DNA of 9,438 nucleotides from Deltaproteobacteria bacterium RBG_16_44_11 (GCA_001797845.1 MGQN01000008.1:1-9438); one strand, 5' to 3'. Positions 1 to 6,186 are shown, counted from the stretch's first letter. The notes: generated by a model from the letters alone, not told the origin. Program-made: numbers and translations.

Positions 1-38
1 AGTCGGGAATGCCCGCGGATGCCTTACTGCGGCAATAA
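1..38 (+). CDS. C-terminal end of a probable HlyD/YbhG-type membrane fusion protein (partial)
   Basis: Frame 3 is open from the window edge and reads SGMPADALLRQ before a TAA at 36-38. The 'GMPADA' stretch resembles the 'pGMPa-v' motif near the end of HlyD-family periplasmic adaptors, and YbhGFSR-type operons place such an adaptor directly upstream of the ATPase. The TAA overlaps the first ATG of the next gene as TAATG, which fits a translationally coupled operon. Only 11 residues are visible, so the family call rests mainly on context. Confidence 0.45.
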   Translation, partial: SGMPADALLRQ

Positions 39-823
39 TGGAGTACCGGATGATCGCGCCCCCATCAAATCCCCCGCCCATGGTGGAAGTCAAAAACGTT
101 TCCGTGCGTTTCAATCTTGTAGAAGCGGTTAAAGCCGTTTCTTTTCATGTGGATAGCGGCAATATTTTCGGCCTGGTTGGTTCCGACGGCGCCGGCAAAT
201 CAACACTTCTGCGATTAATTGCCACAATGATCAAGCCTTCCGATGGCGAAATTTATATTAACGGTCTCAATGTTTTGACAGACAGGCGGAAAATCAAAAA
301 TGTAATCGGTTATATGCCGCAGCGTTTCGGCTTGTATCAGGACCTTACCGTCGAAGAAAATATCGATTTTTTTATGGATATCTTCGGTATACCGCGCGCT
401 GAAAGAAAATCAAGAAAAGACAAATATCTGGGATTTTCCAATTTATTGCCTTTTGTGGATAGGCTCGCGGGCAACCTTTCCGGCGGCATGAAGCAAAAGC
501 TGGGGCTGGCCTGTGTTTTAGTGCATGAGCCTAAAGTATTGATTCTGGATGAACCGACAAACGGAGTTGATCCGGTATCGCGGCGCGAATTTTGGGAAAT
601 ATTGGGCAATATGAAGCAAGAAGGCATGACCATTCTAGTATCGACTGCCTATCTGGACGAAGGCGAAATTTGCGATCAGGTCGCCCTGATGCACCGTGCC
701 ATTATTCTCGAATCAACAACGCCTGAAGCCATGCGCGCTAATTTTTCAAGCCTGGAAGAAGCGATCATCGCCAGGATAAACGAAGTAGATAAGGATCTTG
801 CTCATGACACTTTCCAATTCTAA
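38..823 (+). CDS. ABC transporter ATP-binding protein, N-terminal-half-of-YbhF type (first of two)
   Basis: This is a cytoplasmic ATPase that should pair with the next ATPase to drive two ABC-2 permeases. Numbered from ATG 38, it has Walker A GSDGAGKST (48-56), Q-loop Q95, a canonical signature LSGGMKQ (147-153) and Walker B ending in D171-E172. The H-loop position reads VSTAYLDE, with alanine at 204 instead of histidine. From family knowledge, the N-terminal half of E. coli YbhF also lacks this histidine, so the loss looks ancestral. The 'GLYQDLTVEEN' stretch after the Q-loop is also YbhF-like. Start choice is open. ATG 38 overlaps the upstream stop (TAATG), ATG 50 has GGAG six bases upstream, and ATG 80 begins the conserved domain. 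The frame is open to the window edge, but the upstream reading frame ending at 38 argues against a longer protein. Confidence 0.93.
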   Translation: MEYRMIAPPSNPPPMVEVKNVSVRFNLVEAVKAVSFHVDSGNIFGLVGSDGAGKSTLLRLIATMIKPSDGEIYINGLNVLTDRRKIKNVIGYMPQRFGLYQDLTVEENIDFFMDIFGIPRAERKSRKDKYLGFSNLLPFVDRLAGNLSGGMKQKLGLACVLVHEPKVLILDEPTNGVDPVSRREFWEILGNMKQEGMTILVSTAYLDEGEICDQVALMHRAIILESTTPEAMRANFSSLEEAIIARINEVDKDLAHDTFQF

Positions 824-1559
824 TTCAATTTTTGTTGAAAATCTGGAAAAAAAGTTCGGCGATTTTACCGCCGTCAACAAAATCACTTTTTCCGTAAAGA
901 AAGGCGAGATATTCGGATTCCTGGGCGCTAACGGATCGGGGAAATCAACTACCATCCGCATGCTTTGCGGTATTATCACTCCTACTTCGGGCACAGGTTC
1001 CGTGGCTGGACACGATATCGTAACTGAGCCGGAAGAAATCAAACACTCTATAGGCTATATGTCGCAAAAATTCTCTCTGTACGAAGATTTAACGCCTTAC
1101 GAAAATTTACGCTTTTATCTTGGTGTTTATAGCGTCCCTCCTAGTGAATGGGAGGAGCGTATTGATTGGGTTTTGAATATTACACGGCTGCGGGAAGAAA
1201 AAAACCGCTTAACGAAAGAATTGCCGCCAGGGCGCCCTCAAAGACTCCCGCTGGGGTGTTCGCTTCTGCATAAGCCGGACGTGCTTTTTCTGGATGAGCC
1301 GACATCCGGCGTCGATCCGATTACTCGCCAGCATTTTTGGAATTTTATTCAGCAGCTTGCCCGCGAGGGCATTACCGTGTTTGTCACCACGCATTACATG
1401 GATGAAGCACGCTTTTGTCAACGGATCGTTATGATTAATGAAGGCAGCATTGTGGCTTCCGGCAGCCCCGCGGAAATTATTGCGGCCGCCTGTCCCGGAA
1501 AACCGCAAGCGGATTTAAATGACGCCTTTATAACTTTAATGACGAGGACGGACAATTGA
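804..1559 (+). CDS. ABC transporter ATP-binding protein, C-terminal-half-of-YbhF type (second of two)
   Basis: This is a 251-residue cytoplasmic ATPase, the probable heterodimer partner of the preceding one. Walker A is GANGSGKST (41-49), the Q-loop glutamine is Q88, Walker B ends at D164-E165, and the H-loop histidine is H197 in TTHYMDE. The signature region reads ELPPGRPQRLPLGCS (139-153) instead of LSGGQ. Family knowledge: the C-terminal half of YbhF already has a degenerate signature (roughly LPLGFKQRLAL). Here three extra prolines and the loss of the lysine go further. ATG 804 is preferred over TTG 798 because AAGGA at 791-795 lies eight bases before it. The gene overlaps the previous one by 20 bases in another frame. 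The C-terminal 'DLNDAFITLM' matches the usual 'eDaFi-l' ending of this family. Confidence 0.93.
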   Translation: MTLSNSNSIFVENLEKKFGDFTAVNKITFSVKKGEIFGFLGANGSGKSTTIRMLCGIITPTSGTGSVAGHDIVTEPEEIKHSIGYMSQKFSLYEDLTPYENLRFYLGVYSVPPSEWEERIDWVLNITRLREEKNRLTKELPPGRPQRLPLGCSLLHKPDVLFLDEPTSGVDPITRQHFWNFIQQLAREGITVFVTTHYMDEARFCQRIVMINEGSIVASGSPAEIIAAACPGKPQADLNDAFITLMTRTDN

Positions 1560-2689
1560 ATCCGACAAGATTAAAAGCCCTTATACGCAAAGAAATTTAT
1601 CACCTCGTCAGGGACTATCGCAGTCTTTATCTGGCTTTTGCCATTCCTTTGATTTTGATTATTCTTTTCGGTTATGCGCTGAGTCTGGATGTGGATAACG
1701 TGGAAACGGTTGTGGTGGATTACGATAAGTCTGAGCTCAGCCGCGATTTTATCAGCAAGCTTGATGCTTCTCCCTATTTCCATGTTGCTGGAAATCTCGT
1801 CAGGACAAAAGAAGCCATAGATTATCTTGACCGCGATACTGCGGCAGTCGCGATTATTATTCCGCCCGATTTTATGAAAAATATTCAGGCGGATAGAGAT
1901 GCTCCTCTGCAAATTCTTATTGAAGGGAGCGACCCTAATTTTGCCGGTATCATCCGAGGTTATTTGACGGCTTTTACCGAGCAATACAATCAAAAACTCC
2001 TGCTTTCTTTTCTCAACCGTCAGGGCATGGAAAAAATAAGTCCTCCCGTCGATGGCCGCATCCGCATCTGGTTTAACGAAGATTTGGAAAGCCGCAACTT
2101 CATCATTCCCGGAATTATCGCCATTATTATCATGATTGTCGGCGCGCTTTTGACCTCGCTCATTATCGCTCGCGAATATGAAAACGGAACGATGGAAACA
2201 ATCAAATCACTGCCGGTAAAAGCGGGCGAGTTACTGCTAGGGAAAGCTTTCCCATATTTTTTTATTGGGCTTACCGATGTTTTAATAGCGATGCTGTTGG
2301 GGCAGCTCCTTTTCGGAGTGGTGATGAAAGGCAATTTTTTTCTGATGATTATCGCTACCTCTCTTTACTTAGCTGTGGCGCTATCGCTCGGTTTGTTTAT
2401 ATCCACGGTAACAAAATCACAACTGATTGCCAATCAGGTGGCAATTTTAACCACGTATTTGCCCTCTGTTCTTCTATCCAATTTTGTTTTCCCGATTGTT
2501 AATATGCCGAAGATTTTGCAGTATATTACCTATATCGTTCCGGCAAGATATTACATCGATATTTTGGGAGGCATCTACCTGCGCAATACCGGATTTTCTC
2601 ATTTATGGCCGAGCATGGCAGTTTTGATGTTTATATTCACATTGCTTACATCACTGAACTATTTGTTGTTAAAAAAGGAAGGCCTATGA
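1556..2689 (+). CDS. ABC-2 type exporter permease, YbhS/YbhR family (first of two)
   Basis: A 377-residue inner-membrane permease. One N-terminal transmembrane helix lies at about 24-44 (LYLAFAIPLILIILFGYAL). An extracytoplasmic domain of about 135 residues follows, then a C-terminal block of about five helices starting at the conserved FxxPG (182-186). The cytoplasmic coupling segment EYENGTMETIKSLPVKAGELLLGK (around 207-230) has the family's E-x-GTme-x(5)-P pattern. The last large turn contains FVFPIVNMP, typical of this family. Translation appears to start at TTG 1556, whose TTGA overlaps the TGA of the ATPase; GAGGA at 1544-1548 sits seven bases upstream. By homology to YbhFSR it exports a hydrophobic or cationic small molecule, but the substrate cannot be read from sequence. 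Confidence 0.93.
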   Translation: MNPTRLKALIRKEIYHLVRDYRSLYLAFAIPLILIILFGYALSLDVDNVETVVVDYDKSELSRDFISKLDASPYFHVAGNLVRTKEAIDYLDRDTAAVAIIIPPDFMKNIQADRDAPLQILIEGSDPNFAGIIRGYLTAFTEQYNQKLLLSFLNRQGMEKISPPVDGRIRIWFNEDLESRNFIIPGIIAIIIMIVGALLTSLIIAREYENGTMETIKSLPVKAGELLLGKAFPYFFIGLTDVLIAMLLGQLLFGVVMKGNFFLMIIATSLYLAVALSLGLFISTVTKSQLIANQVAILTTYLPSVLLSNFVFPIVNMPKILQYITYIVPARYYIDILGGIYLRNTGFSHLWPSMAVLMFIFTLLTSLNYLLLKKEGL

Positions 2690-3807
2690 ACTGGCTGAGA
2701 ATCAAAGAATTAGTGCGTAAAGAATTCATTCAACTTTTTCGCGATAAGCGAAACCGGGTGACTCTCTTTGTGGCCCCCTTTATCCAGATGCTCGTTTTCG
2801 GCTATGTCGTTAATTATGATATCCGTAATATTAACGTTGCCCTTGTCGATCATTCATATACTTATGAAAGCCGTAAACTCGTTGATACTTTTGAAGGCAG
2901 TAACATTTTCCATATCACCCATTACGCGACCAACGATGACCAAATGGAAGAACTCCTGCTGAGAGGGAAAGTTGATATGGGCATTAAGATCGGCCCGGAT
3001 TTCGCAGGCACTATTCGCAAAGGCCAAACAGCCTCCATTCAGATTATTGCCGATGGCTCCATGAGCAACATGGCTTCCATGCGCATGGCCTACACCGCTA
3101 GTGTGATCGAGAAGTTTAATTTGGATACCATTCGTGAATTGTACCCCCAACAAATGAGCTACGGAAAGATCGATGCGCGCATTCGCACATGGTATAATCC
3201 CAACTTGGATAGCCAGTACTTCTTTGTTCCGGGCATTGTCGCCTTTTTGATCATGCTTATTTCTTTGCTTTTGACATCCATAGCCATTATTAGGGAAAAA
3301 GAAGCAGGCACGATGGAACAACTAATCGTGACGCCGCTAAAAGCTTCCGAATTAATTATTGGCAAGACAATTCCTTATATAATTATTTCTCTGGCGCAAC
3401 TATCGGCAATAATTGTCGTCGCCATATACTGGTTCGAAATTCCGCTAAAAGGCAGTATCATCCTTTTATTTTTCGCCGCGTGCTTATTTTTGCTGAGCAC
3501 TCTGGGTGTGGGGCTTTTCATTTCCACTATCTCCGCCACTCAGCAGCAGGCCATGATGACCACTTTCTTTTTCATCATGCCGTTTTTTATGCTCAGTGGT
3601 TTTGTTTTCCCCATTGCCAATATGCCAACATTTGTCCAGTGGCTTACCTACCTCAACCCTCTGCGCTATTTCCTGGTGATTATCCGCGGAATTTTTCTTA
3701 AGGGCGTTGCCCTGGAAGTGCTCTGGCCGCAATTTTTGGCGCTGGCTATTCTAGGAGGACTTGTTTTCTCCGGCGCAATATTACGCTTCAAAAAGCGGTT
3801 AGATTAG
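2686..3807 (+). CDS. ABC-2 type exporter permease, YbhS/YbhR family (second of two)
   Basis: A 373-residue inner-membrane permease paralogous to the preceding one, with which it should form the heterodimeric membrane channel. It has the same layout: N-terminal helix at about 25-43, extracytoplasmic domain, FVPG at 180-183, coupling segment EKEAGTMEQLIVTPLKASEL (204-223), four to five further helices, FVFPIANMP (306-314) and a basic tail. The correct start is ATG 2686, not the in-frame codons upstream. AAGGAAGG (2675-2682) precedes it, and ATGA overlaps the TGA of the first permease. The alternative 27-residue extension lies inside the previous gene. This is the last gene of the operon; no convincing intrinsic terminator follows. 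Confidence 0.94.
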   Translation: MNWLRIKELVRKEFIQLFRDKRNRVTLFVAPFIQMLVFGYVVNYDIRNINVALVDHSYTYESRKLVDTFEGSNIFHITHYATNDDQMEELLLRGKVDMGIKIGPDFAGTIRKGQTASIQIIADGSMSNMASMRMAYTASVIEKFNLDTIRELYPQQMSYGKIDARIRTWYNPNLDSQYFFVPGIVAFLIMLISLLLTSIAIIREKEAGTMEQLIVTPLKASELIIGKTIPYIIISLAQLSAIIVVAIYWFEIPLKGSIILLFFAACLFLLSTLGVGLFISTISATQQQAMMTTFFFIMPFFMLSGFVFPIANMPTFVQWLTYLNPLRYFLVIIRGIFLKGVALEVLWPQFLALAILGGLVFSGAILRFKKRLD

Positions 3808-3842
3808 AATAAAATTAGACTGATGGCTGAAGATAAAAACGA

Positions 3843-3919
3843 TGTTATTTCGATGAGCGCAGCGAAGAGAAATCTTATTCTTTAAAAGACAAGATGTCTC
3901 CCCGCAGGTCGACATGACA
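3843..3919. repeat. REP-like imperfect palindrome
   Basis: The left arm runs from TGTTATTTCGA (3843) through GAGCGCAGCGAAGAGAAATCTT (to 3876). The right arm, read in reverse complement from 3919, begins TGTCATGTCGA and ends GAGACATCTT. The ends match well and the middle is diverged. Sequences of the type 'TCATTTCGA...GAGAAATCTT' flanked by their complement are common dispersed intergenic palindromes in many bacterial genomes. The assignment as a dispersed repeat is inference, since only one copy is in the window. Confidence 0.55.
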
Positions 3920-3930
3920 ATGAATATTTT

Positions 3931-3949
3931 CCCGCCCCTGGCGGGCGGG
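3931..3949. repeat. GC-rich hairpin
   Basis: CCCGCC (3931-3936) can pair with GGCGGG at either 3940-3945 (three-base loop) or 3944-3949 (seven-base loop), giving two registers. It stands out in AT-rich surroundings. Neither strand has a T-tract after it, so it is not a standard intrinsic terminator. It directly follows the REP-like palindrome and may be part of the same dispersed element. Confidence 0.5.
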
Positions 3950-4111
3950 AATTAAAGGGAGGGGGATTTGCTAAAGAAGTATCACCGAAGGGCACAAGAG
4001 GGAGGAAAGCTTCGTATCCTTAAATACACATGAGACTGAATGCTGATGACCTGATTTTTGCCTTTGTTAATTTTTTATTTTGTCAGATCGTTAATAAGCG
4101 TACTGAATGCT

Positions 4112-4810
4112 CTATAGATCGACGGCTTCGAGATTGTCCAAGATTTGCCGCATATATTTTTCGATCACGGTAAATTGATTGTCCTGTGCCAGCATTTGCT
4201 TTGTGTCTTGAATATATGGCGCAACGACTAACTCGTTTGTACCGTTTTGCATCCATTCTTCGATATTGTCTTTTTTAACATCCAGATGAAACTGCAGGGC
4301 GAGAACATGATTTCCGTAAGAGAAAGCCTGATTCTTACAGGCTATTGTTTCAGCCAGATGTTTCGCGCCGGAAGGCAAATCAAAAGTATCACCGTGCCAG
4401 TGAAAAACAAGAATTTCCGCAGGCAGTCCCCGAAAGAGCGCGGATGTATGGCCCTCTTCAGTTATATTTATCGGAAACCAGCCGATTTCCTTATGCGCAT
4501 TAGGATAAACTTTGGCGCCCAGAGCGGCAGCGATGAGTTGTGCCCCCAGACAAATTCCCAGAACTTTAAGGCCTCTGTTTATGGCCTGACCGATAAATCT
4601 TTTTTCCGCAGCAAGCCAGGGATAAACATTTTCATCATAGGCTCCCATCGGTCCGCCCACGACGATGAGCCAGTCAATATCGTCGAGATTTGGCGGCACT
4701 TCTTTATTATAAAAGCGCGTTGATGAAAGCGAGTGTCTTTTGGCGCTAATCCAGTCCTCGATATTACCCAATCCTTCAAACGGCACATGCTGAAAACAAT
4801 GTATTCTCAT
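4112..4810 (-). CDS. Class I glutamine amidotransferase-like protein (GATase1 domain)
   Basis: A 232-residue cytoplasmic protein with a single class I glutamine amidotransferase fold. The nucleophile elbow is GICLGAQ with C87; the oxyanion strand contains VGGPMGAYDE (51-60); HWHGDTFDLP (135-144) and LQFHLD (170-175) follow. In this family the triad is Cys-His-Glu with the acid two residues after the histidine (H-x-E). Here it is H173-L-D175, so aspartate replaces glutamate. It resembles stand-alone GMP-synthase-like amidotransferases of unknown substrate rather than GuaA, since no synthetase domain is attached. It could also be a gamma-glutamyl peptidase-like hydrolase. The start ATG at 4808-4810 has only a weak purine stretch upstream. 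A possible minus-strand -10 (TATATT, 4834-4839) lies just above it. It converges on the exporter operon and is divergent from the zinc-ribbon gene. Confidence 0.88.
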   Translation of the reverse strand: MRIHCFQHVPFEGLGNIEDWISAKRHSLSSTRFYNKEVPPNLDDIDWLIVVGGPMGAYDENVYPWLAAEKRFIGQAINRGLKVLGICLGAQLIAAALGAKVYPNAHKEIGWFPINITEEGHTSALFRGLPAEILVFHWHGDTFDLPSGAKHLAETIACKNQAFSYGNHVLALQFHLDVKKDNIEEWMQNGTNELVVAPYIQDTKQMLAQDNQFTVIEKYMRQILDNLEAVDL

Positions 4811-4909
4811 CGCTGAATTTCTACCAGATAGTGAATATAGCCGTCAAGTCTGTAATCAAGCAGATTAGTAATTTTTCTTAAAATATCATTTTTATAAAAA
4901 ATTCTGGCA

Positions 4910-4918
4910 TGTTATAAT
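4910..4918 (+). promoter_or_regulatory. Extended -10 promoter for the zinc-ribbon gene
   Basis: TGTTATAAT is a perfect extended -10 element (TG-N-TATAAT). No good -35 hexamer lies 17 bases upstream, only T-rich sequence, which is common for extended -10 promoters. Transcription would start near 4925, giving a leader of about 42 bases with GGGAG ahead of the ATG at 4967. Confidence 0.55.
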
Positions 4919-4966
4919 TAATAAAGTAGAAATATTTGTCATCATGTCTGTCAAAGGGAGAAAAAC

Positions 4967-5377
4967 ATGAAAAATTGTCGAGAATGCAAGCACGAGATTT
5001 CTGAAAACGCTATGTCGTGTCCTAATTGCGGCGCGCCATTTCCCGCCAAGGAGAAGTGGGATGGATGGGGATTTGAATACAAATCCAAAGCCACAATCGC
5101 CGGGCTTCCTTTGCTGCACATTTCCTTTAAGTACAGGCCTAATCGTGTTCCTGTGCCAGCCAAGGGAGTTATCGCCATTGGTCAGTTTGCCTGCGGCATA
5201 TTTACCATTTCGCAATTCGGCATCGGTGTTGTCAGCATCAGTCAGTTTACCGTTGCCGGATATGCTCTGGCGCAGTTTGCCTTTGCCTATTCTCTGATAG
5301 CTCAGGTGGGAATTTATATTCATGAAGGCCGCGGACAGCTCGTGAAGAGCCTGGGTGAACTGCTGGGGATGTTTTAA
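4967..5377 (+). CDS. Small zinc-ribbon protein with five 10-residue hydrophobic repeats
   Basis: A 136-residue protein. The N-terminus is a zinc ribbon with C4-x2-C7 and C18-P-N-C21. A short linker (30-66) contains GLPLLHISFKYRPNR. Residues 67-116 form five consecutive 10-residue units with glutamine at position 7 of each (GVIAIGQFAC, GIFTISQFGI, GVVSISQFTV, AGYALAQFAF, AYSLIAQVGI). Q-F recurs in the first four. Similar Gly/Ile-rich units after a 'GLPLLHI' motif occur in uncharacterised bacterial proteins. The repeats may form a membrane-associated segment or a small beta-stack, and they are too regular for ordinary helices. GGGAG seven bases before the ATG and the promoter at 4910-4918 support expression. 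A long minus-strand frame over the same bases is a shadow. Function is unknown. Confidence 0.8.
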   Translation: MKNCRECKHEISENAMSCPNCGAPFPAKEKWDGWGFEYKSKATIAGLPLLHISFKYRPNRVPVPAKGVIAIGQFACGIFTISQFGIGVVSISQFTVAGYALAQFAFAYSLIAQVGIYIHEGRGQLVKSLGELLGMF

Positions 5378-5379
5378 TC

Positions 5380-5406
5380 GGCTTTCCTGCGGCAAAGCTA
5401 TTTTGT
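5380..5406 (+). terminator. Weak terminator-like hairpin after the zinc-ribbon gene
   Basis: GCTTT (5381-5385) pairs with AAAGC (5394-5398) around a GC-containing loop, followed by TATTTTG. It lies directly after the stop codon at 5377. The stem is only five base pairs, so termination efficiency is doubtful. Confidence 0.3.
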
Positions 5407-5427
5407 AATATAATATTATATTACAAA
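5402..5427. repeat. 26-bp perfect AT-rich palindrome
   Basis: The 13-base arm TTTGTAATATAAT (5402-5414) is followed with no spacer by its exact reverse complement (5415-5427). Each strand thereby carries a TATAAT hexamer (5409-5414 on plus, 5415-5420 on minus). With only one or two G/C per arm it is a poor RNA terminator. A protein binding site or a symmetric promoter-like site is more plausible. It lies about 105 bases upstream of the toxin-antitoxin-like pair. Confidence 0.75.
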
Positions 5428-5496
5428 CAATTTCTCTCGGAAGATACGGTTCATAACGCACCATCCATGGATGAATAGCTTCTTTTTAAGTAAAAG

Positions 5497-5526
5497 GTAA
5501 CAATAAAATTCAAAACATGATAGAAT
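5497..5526 (+). promoter_or_regulatory. Putative promoter of the toxin-antitoxin-like pair
   Basis: The -10 is TAGAAT (5521-5526), preceded by TG at 5518-5519, giving an extended -10. A weak -35 GTAACA lies at 5497-5502 with an 18-base spacer. The predicted start point is about seven bases after the -10, near 5533, which is the first base of the toxin ATG. A 12-bp perfect palindrome CATCCATGGATG (5462-5473) sits upstream and could be an operator. Confidence 0.4.
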
Positions 5527-5532
5527 ATTTCT

Positions 5533-5775
5533 ATGAAATATACGGAATATTTCTTATTCGTGAAACAGCGTGCAGACCGGGCAAGCATAAAAGACGAATG
5601 GATATTGGAAGTCATTCGCAATCCTTCAAAGACAGCAATGCAGGCCGATGGGAGAATAAGAAAATGGAGCTATATCAAGGAAGTGAAAAAATATTTGAGA
5701 GTTATTCTATTGGAAGACGGCGAGACAATTCATAATGCCTTTTTCGATAGAAGCTATAAGGAGGAGGGAGCATGA
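5533..5775 (+). CDS. DUF4258-like small protein, putative toxin
   Basis: An 80-residue protein of the small RelE-like alpha/beta type. A helix with KDEWILEVIRNPSK is followed by strands DGRIRKWSYIKEVKKYLRVI and LEDGETIHNAFFDRSYKEE. The pattern 'npsk...dGRirkw...yLRVilledgetihNaffDR' resembles DUF4258 and related proteins that are usually encoded next to DUF2283, which is why it is called a candidate toxin. The order (toxin first) resembles HigBA-like modules. No Shine-Dalgarno sequence precedes ATG 5533, and the predicted transcription start falls at or next to this ATG, so the message may be leaderless. The TGA overlaps the next start as ATGA. Toxicity is inferred from family and arrangement only. 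Confidence 0.75.
   Translation: MKYTEYFLFVKQRADRASIKDEWILEVIRNPSKTAMQADGRIRKWSYIKEVKKYLRVILLEDGETIHNAFFDRSYKEEGA
5757..5771 (+). promoter_or_regulatory. Strong ribosome binding site for the DUF2283 gene
   Basis: TAAGGAGG (5757-5764) lies seven bases before ATG 5772 and matches the anti-Shine-Dalgarno sequence almost fully. It is inside the last codons of the upstream gene. The contrast with the absent site on the first gene would favour antitoxin synthesis. Confidence 0.75.
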
Positions 5776-5978
5776 AAATTCGTTATTTTATGGACACAGA
5801 TACGGCGCTTATTGAATTTTCCAATGAATCAGTTTTGGAAACAAAAGAAATATCAGAAAACCTATATATTGATCTGGACGGCAAGGGTAATCTTGTAAGC
5901 ATGACTATTGAACATGCTAAACAGAAAGCCAATATTACGGAAGTGTCGTATTTACAAATGGAAAGAAGTATTGCATAA
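5772..5978 (+). CDS. DUF2283 family protein, putative antitoxin
   Basis: A 68-residue protein with the DUF2283 pattern: MKIRYFMDTDTALIEFSN, then ETKEISENLYIDLDGKGNLVSMTIEHAK. The family's D-x-A/L-Y/I-I-x-F start and 'D-x-x-G-x-V-x-x-E' middle are both recognisable. The C-terminal part (about 46-68) is helical in character, as expected for a toxin-neutralising tail. The start codon overlaps the previous stop (ATGA) and has the best ribosome binding site in the window. DUF2283 proteins are often paired with DUF4258-type proteins. The antitoxin role is inference. Confidence 0.82.
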   Translation: MKIRYFMDTDTALIEFSNESVLETKEISENLYIDLDGKGNLVSMTIEHAKQKANITEVSYLQMERSIA

Positions 5979-6130
5979 TCATTTGCAACAAGAGATGTTC
6001 CCGATATTCCAATCACTCATTCAGAATTTTGTGTTTCGTTATTGTGCGATAATTAGGGCCAAAGCCCCATTTATCTAAATGTCAAGGAATGAATTCAGCA
6101 GACGGCTTTCAGATGCCACTAATGCCTGAC

Positions 6131-6167
6131 GTGAAAACAGTTAAGTGTAAAACTTTCACAAAGTGAA
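6131..6167 (+). promoter_or_regulatory. Overlapping inverted repeats upstream of the split-barrel gene
   Basis: GTGAAA (6131-6136) is complementary to TTTCAC (6154-6159), with GTT/AACT extending the stem. The same TTCAC (6155-6159) also forms a 5-bp inverted repeat with GTGAA (6163-6167) across AAA. The two hairpins exclude each other. They end seven bases before the ribosome binding site of the gene at 6187, so they could be an operator or a leader structure. Confidence 0.35.
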
Positions 6168-6186
6168 TAAATTAGGAGAGAAAGTT

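Larger units (their letters stand above)
3808..4111. other. Intergenic region with repeats and no gene
   Basis: This gap separates the exporter operon from the convergent glutamine amidotransferase gene. It holds a REP-like imperfect palindrome (3843-3919) and a GC-rich hairpin (3931-3949). From about 3950 onward there is purine-rich then AT-rich sequence with a T-run near 4069-4080. I see no coding frame with a ribosome binding site and no canonical hairpin plus T-tract terminator. Confidence 0.6.

Noticed and set aside
2605..2685. 27-residue upstream extension of the second permease.
   Set aside because: It lies within the first permease gene; ATG 2686 has a strong ribosome binding site and an ATGA overlap.
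3931..3949. GC hairpin as the exporter operon terminator.
   Set aside because: No T-tract follows on either strand, and it is more than 120 bases beyond the stop codon.
4247..4723. 158-codon plus-strand frame.
   Set aside because: Shadow of the glutamine amidotransferase gene, whose catalytic motifs are on the minus strand.
4892..5464. 190-codon minus-strand frame.
   Set aside because: It is antisense to the zinc-ribbon gene, which has cysteine pairs, a promoter, a ribosome binding site and regular repeats on the plus strand.
5517..5735. 72-codon frame starting at 5517, overlapping the toxin-like gene.
   Set aside because: The 5533 frame matches a known small-protein pattern and overlaps the DUF2283 start by ATGA; this one matches nothing.
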